A DNA stretch of 64,000 nt from Paragorgia papillata (lineage: Eukaryota; Cnidaria; Anthozoa; Scleralcyonacea; Coralliidae), in contig JAWNZC010000324.1 of assembly GCA_035771165.1 (NCBI GenBank), positions 502,001 through 566,000 on the forward strand. The letters run 5' to 3'. Positions 59,989 to 64,000 of the stretch are shown here, one piece after another. Made by a program: the position numbers and the translations under genes. Below the pieces are notes generated by a model that saw only the letters and a program-made list of their open reading frames with translations, searched no databases and was not told the DNA's origin. The first letter of the stretch is position 1. The number at the start of each line of letters is the position of its first letter.

Positions 59989-60335
59989 GTAGTGTGCAAT
60001 TACTATATACCATGATTGATCCACCTTAAAAAGGTCTGCGCTTACGGTGTGCCAGGGTCTTGGCGGAATCTCCTTTCTAATCATTGACTCCTCCTGCTGG
60101 CAATTCTGGAATTTCTTACAGGCTGGACATGAAGCGACTGTACTCTCAATCTCTTTGTACAAGGCCAATAGACACATTATTTCGCACGAAGCTTGCATTT
60201 CTCCATTCCCAGATGACCGTTGTGGATTTCTTGCATTACCATCTGCCGAAGAGATTCTGGAATTATTATTCGACTTCCAAGCAATAGGACTCCTTCTTGA
60301 ATGGAGGTCCAATAAGGCTTTAAGGCTGACCTACA
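59989..60335 (-). pseudogene. Gypsy integrase N-terminal part
   Basis: Reading leftwards: GVLLLGSRIIIPESLRQMVM, NGHLGMEKCKLRAK (zinc-binding His in the next frame), VASCPACKKFQNCQQEESMI (C-x2-C) and RPWHTVSADLFKVDQSWYIV (first catalytic Asp, in SADLF). It ends at IAHY where the TIR element interrupts and continues at 58840. A frameshift lies at about 60190. Confidence 0.85.
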
Positions 60336-60574
60336 ATATATTTCTCAACATAAACCGTCTTCGAAAAAGTAAAGAAATACCTAAACAAATATCAACTTGA
60401 TTTATATGGAGTCTTTTCGGCCGACAACATGATTATCGTGAAAACTGACGTGTGCCGACTTATTGTCAGATTTCGATTGAATAAAAGTAATTTCATGTTT
60501 ATCCCTACTATTATGCGGTCAGAATAATGCGGTTATAGAAATAGTTACAAGAACTATCTAAACTATATGTTATT
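60336..60574. other. No recognised feature
   Basis: About 240 bp of AT-rich sequence between two Gypsy relics. Nothing supported. Confidence 0.4.
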
Positions 60575-60885
60575 CAAGTGAAAATTAAAATGACTTTTTG
60601 CAGAAATGTGTTCTTAACAAAAATGCGTGGTTTTTTGCAAAGGTGTGTTTTGGCAAAAATGCATGTAAATAAAAGATGTGTAAAATTAAAAGGCGTGTAA
60701 AGTCGAGCAAGTTGTGTAAAATTAAAAGGTGTGTTTTTGGCAAAGGTGTGTTTTTAACAAAAGATGTGTAAAATAACACGCCTTTACAAATTTAAAGGTG
60801 TGTAATTCTACACACCAAATGTTGTGTAATTTTACACAGCAATCTTACCAAGGTGTGTATAAAAACACACAAATATGGTTGGATA
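60575..60885. repeat. Cluster of GTGTGTAAAA-type motifs
   Basis: At least a dozen variants of (A)GGTGTGT(A/T)(A/T)A in 300 bp, mostly direct, for example AAAGGTGTGTTTTTGGCA, AGATGTGTAAAAT and AAGGTGTGTAATTCTACACA, with two inverted ACACACC copies near the right end. Spacing is 12-30 bp and irregular. Non-coding. Confidence 0.75.
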
Positions 60886-60922
60886 AGTGGCTAATAGGCG
60901 TAGACATCAATAATTCGTTCAA

Positions 60923-61500
60923 TCACTCGAACGATCTCTGGCACTCGTACGTCCAAACAAATTCATTGTCTTTCTCCGTCAGCAGATACATGGCTTTAGC
61001 GGTTGCTGCAAAGTGTGGAACAAACCTCCGATAATAAGTGCACAAACCAAGGAAACTTTTAACCTCAGTCTTATTCTTTGGTTCAGGCCACTTGGGAACA
61101 GCATCTATTTTGTTCGGATCCACAGAATTACCACTCCCGCTCACAATGTGTCCAAGATACCTCACTTGGTTTTGAAAAAGGCTGCACTTTTTGGGATTTA
61201 GCTTCAAACCAGCAAGTTTCAGCCTCTCAGAAACGGCTTGCAGACGAGAAAATTCATCTTCTATCGTTCCAGCATGCACAATTATGTAGTCGAGATATAC
61301 CACACACACTGTCCATGGTAGGCCCTGCAACACGCGTTCCATAAGTCGTTCAAACGTAGCGGGGGCATTTGAAAATCCAAAGGGCGTCACGTTGAATTGC
61401 CATAAGCCTTCCCCAGCGGTAAAATAAGTTTTCTCCTTGTCGCTTTCATTCATCTTTACTTGCCAGTACCCACTCTTCAAGTCCAAGGTCGAAAACTAGT
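60923..61500 (-). pseudogene. Gypsy 4 reverse transcriptase core (YLDY)
   Basis: MDLKSGYWQVKMNESDKEKT (motif A), TPFGFSNAPATFERLMERVL (motif B), VCVVYLDYIIVHAGTIEDEF (motif C: the second Asp of YLDD is Tyr), LNPKKCSLFQNQVRYLGHIV and FLGLCTYYRRFVPHFA. Truncated after ECQRSFE. An upstream stop (61497) precedes motif A. Confidence 0.88.
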
Positions 61501-61990
61501 TTGAACCACTAACAGCATCCAGTGTGGAATCTACTCGCGGAAGAGGATATGGATCTCTTTTCGTCACTTCGTTCAACTTACGATAGTCAACAGAAAATCG
61601 CTGATTTCCATCCTTCTTTTTGACAAGCACAATTGGTGAGGTCCATGGACTTTTGGATGGTTAAATCACCCCTTGGTCGTGCATTTCCTGAATTAATTTG
61701 GTTGCTTCCTCTCGTTGCTTCAGCGGTAGTCTTCTAGGGCGCTGTCGTATCGGCGAGGCACTTCCGACATCTATCCGATGCGTAGCCACTTCCGTTTTGC
61801 CCAAATCATCTGGCCCTTTTGAAAATACGTCTTGAAATTTCGACAACAAGTTATTCAACTGAGTTTCGTTTTCCTTGTCAATCGAACTTTTACTACGAGT
61901 AAATAAGTCCAGCAAATACTTAGGAAGCTCTGGTTCGGTCGGGTGCGTGTCCAAGCTGTCATTCTTTTCTACTAGATTCTTCTAGGGCCG
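61500..61990 (-). pseudogene. Gypsy 4 RT N-terminal part
   Basis: 61954-61661 gives LPKYLLDLFTRSKSSIDKEN, DVFSKGPDDLGKTEVATHRI and IRQRPRRLPLKQREEATKLI. A TAA-type stop follows GVI. 61660-61500 continues SPWTSPIVLVKKKDGNQRF and PRVDSTLDAV in neighbouring frames. Confidence 0.82.
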
Positions 61991-62039
61991 TTTTTATGTA
62001 AACCACAGGCTCGTAGATAGCCATTAGTTAAATTCATGA

Positions 62040-62575
62040 CTCTTATAGGTAATTTTTCTGAAGACAGATCGACCAGCGTTAGGCCAACAAGCAATTTGCT
62101 ATTTTCGCAGCACGGCAGTGCAGGATATCGATACCTTGCTTTTCCAACTTTCCTGAAATAATGACTTCACTCATTGCGGGACGTACAGCCACTGTCTTTT
62201 GGACAATAACCCGAGAACACGTTGCCTCGCCAGACTTTGCTTGCCTGCGTAAAGAAACTTCTTCATTTCCAATCCTCAAAAGCTTTCTTGCCAAATCCAC
62301 TTGGTAGCCGGTTGCCATAAGGTAATCTAGGCCAATTATTCCTTCCACTACGTCCGCTATCCAGACATCATGTTACATCTCATAACCTCCTACTGCTATC
62401 TTCAGTTTCCCTCGTCCAATGACTGCAGCTGTTTCTCCTGTGACTGTACGCAAAATAGTTTTAGTCGGGGAAATTTTAGGCGACGCCATCACCTTAGCGA
62501 CATCCGGTCGAACTATTGTAATGTTTGACGCTGTTTCGACTACACACTGACACAAATTTTCCCAGGGGCGGATTT
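62040..62575 (-). pseudogene. Gypsy 4 protease (ETAS)
   Basis: CQCVVETASNITIVRPDVAK is the protease active-site region; family members read DTGA where this reads ETAS, so the catalytic Asp is lost. IGRGKLKIAVGGYEM, then after a break GIIGLDYLMATGYQVDLARK (flap and second half) and RPAMSEVIISGKLE. It is truncated at about 62575. Confidence 0.83.
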
Positions 62576-62649
62576 AGCGTTAGTCAAATAAGTCAGATGA
62601 CCAAGGTGAAAATTGTTAAGAAATAATTATAAATATCATCATATATTAA

Positions 62650-62965
62650 CTTACTAATTGGTCTAAACAAGAAAAATTACCAGGGCTGACTGGCTTAGAC
62701 TTTTCCAGGATTTGGGCCGATTTAGATATTCTGATTGGTCCAAACCAGATAAATTGCGAGCGCTGACTTGTTTAGATGTTTTGCAGGATTTAGGCCGATT
62801 TAGCCAATCCCGGTTTAGAATCTTGCAGGATTTAGGCCGATTTAGACATTCTCATTGGTCCAAAACAGCCAAATCGCGAGCGCTGACTGGTTTAGATTTT
62901 TGCAGGATTTAGGCCGATTTACCCATTGTGATTGGCCAAAACGAGGCAAATCGTTGAATCTGATT
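62650..62965. repeat. Minisatellite, ~55-110-bp units (GCAGGATTTAGGCCGATTTA)
   Basis: GCAGGATTTAGGCCGATTTA or close variants occur at about 62704, 62773, 62825 and 62899, alternating with ATTGGTCCAAA(A/C)CAG, AAATCGCGAGCGCTGACTGG and TTTAGAT. About four irregular units. The translated LQDLGRF repeat is a by-product. Confidence 0.85.
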
Positions 62966-63008
62966 GGTTGATTGCTTTGCCGAAAGTATGCCTTACCGGA
63001 AGCCTGCA

Positions 63009-63247
63009 AAATGCGGTCTGCAAGGTCTTCGTTCAGTCTAATTCTGTTCGATCGATTCATGGCTTCTATAAGCTTGTTAGATCGTACGTTGTGTGCTTTA
63101 AAAAGCAGCGATGATGTTCTTTTGCGGCAAATGTATGTTGATTTGTCGGCGAGAATCAGTGCTTGTCGAGTACTGGCGGCCGGAGAGCATTTCCCCAAGA
63201 TTGGGAAGACATCGGTGCTGAGACGGTCTATTTGCCACAACACATGA
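63009..63247 (+). CDS. Hypothetical small ORF
   Basis: 79 codons from an ATG at about 63011 (MRSARSSFSLILFDRFM) with a second ATG at MASISLLDRTLCALKSSDDV. It is fairly rich in Leu/Ser/Arg and ends RRSICHNT. It is not recognised. Its composition is more GC-rich than the surroundings, and it may be a first exon or part of a mobile element. Confidence 0.25.
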
Positions 63248-63688
63248 AGGCAGACAAGCTAGAGTAAGCCATATGTCGCTCTAAGGTAACCTTATAGGTA
63301 CAGTAGTTCATCAATATGGATTCAATATCGATGTTAGTCTGTTGTCGTGTTACTTCCCTAACCTTTGTTGATATCCGTTCCATATTTAGGCCGTTGTCTG
63401 TGACCCAGTATCTTTCAGTTCCGTTGCCCCCACCGCGGTGCTAAAATATTTCAACGGTCTTTAGGAGATTTCGGCGTGCTGATTTCAAATATCTTTGTTC
63501 CCACACGCAGAAACCCGCAGTTTTTGCGTTATCTTACTCGGAATTCTTACATTTTTATCGGCTGTCGGCCATTTTGAATTCCGCGGTCCTTTTGATCTTT
63601 CGTTATTTTTACTTGAAGTACCTCGCGGACAAAAGGTACGTGGGCTCGTAAACAAGATAAACATGGAGGAGTCGACTGAGGGTCGACC
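63248..63688. other. No gene recognised
   Basis: Contains ATGGAGGAGTCGACTGAGGG just before the next TIR element and some promoter-like CpG words. Nothing else is supported. Confidence 0.35.
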
Positions 63689-64000
63689 CTCTCTCCTCCG
63701 CAGAGGCTCGGACTCGGAGGCGGAGAGTGGAGAAGACGCGCGAGGAATGATGGGAAGAGGGAAAGAAAAGTAGCCTCTGCCAGATAATGTTGTCAATATG
63801 GCGCCCAAATTCCGTGATGGACTAGGCACCAGACTCGGAATTTCAATATATAATCAACTTTAACTTACGGAAAAGTTGGAAATCCATAAATTGTGAACAA
63901 AAGACACATTTAAATTGCCCGCAGACAATTCTCAACTCGAGAATGTTAATATTGTTACACAAGGACAGGATTTTCGATTTTTGAATTATGCCGAATGTAA
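63689..64000. mobile_element. TIR transposon, second copy (cut by window end)
   Basis: Begins CTCTCTCCTCCGCAGAGGCT, then GAGAAGACGCGCGAGGAATG, CCTCTGCCAGATAATGT, GGCGCCCAAATTCCG and GACTAGGCACCAGACTCGGA. It matches the reverse complement of 59660-59988 at about 95% by eye. The element therefore has a long terminal part shared between copies. Confidence 0.88.

Larger units (their letters stand above)
60923..62575 (-). mobile_element. Ty3/Gypsy retrotransposon 4, fragment
   Basis: Protease, spacer and RT of a fourth, different Gypsy on the minus strand. Both ends are truncated and no LTR or gag is visible. Active-site changes in protease and RT show it is dead. Confidence 0.87.

Overview
The window looks like animal nuclear DNA from an early-branching metazoan, most likely a cnidarian (anthozoan type). 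The basis is spliced genes with GT-AG introns, a PAN/EGF/glycine-rich extracellular gene, an AT-rich background, and a dense mix of APE-type and restriction-like-endonuclease (RLE) LINEs, Penelope, Ty3/Gypsy, Crypton, mariner and MITE sequences. There are no operons, ribosome-binding sites or bacterial promoters. The species call is an inference.

Layout. 0-6.4 kb: an ATTCC pentanucleotide satellite, a 5'-truncated APE LINE, and a tandem duplication of about 1.7 kb that copies the LINE 3' end, a CCAGT array and one calcium-binding EGF exon. 6.8-12.3 kb: the 3' part of an RLE LINE, then a nearly full-length CR1/L2-like LINE carrying a perfect 196-bp palindrome. 12.4-16.6 kb: two copies of a second RLE LINE family embedded in TAA microsatellite, then tetra- and hexanucleotide arrays. 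18-21 kb: a dispersed repeat, a Penelope-like fragment and a TTAA-flanked MITE. 21.3-27.6 kb: a decayed minus-strand Gypsy element with a MYND zinc finger, interrupted by a tRNA-derived SINE and, in its LTR, by two MITEs. 28.2-29.6 kb: a two-exon tyrosine recombinase (Crypton/DUF3504 type), the best intact coding unit on the minus strand. 30-33.6 kb: nested inverted repeats around a mariner relic. 34-36.2 kb: a second TTAA MITE and a ~100-bp minisatellite.

36.5-44.6 kb holds the one convincing host gene: six phase-compatible plus-strand exons encode a signal/anchor segment, a PAN-like module, one EGF, two cbEGFs and a glycine-rich ALK/LTK-like domain. Its introns carry MITEs, minisatellites and LINE fragments; no 3' exons were found. 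44.7-47.5 kb: an internally deleted RLE LINE. 49.6-55.3 kb: a Gypsy element with both LTRs and a 5-bp target-site duplication, inserted at the edge of another Gypsy (55.3-60.3 kb). That second Gypsy has a head-to-tail single-LTR junction and is itself interrupted by a 1.15-kb TIR element. 60.9-62.6 kb: a fourth Gypsy relic with mutated catalytic sites. The window ends in a minisatellite and the start of a second copy of the TIR element.

The main themes are repeated nesting of mobile elements, with several insertions datable relative to each other by target-site duplications, and a strong association between one RLE LINE family and TAA arrays in a fixed orientation.
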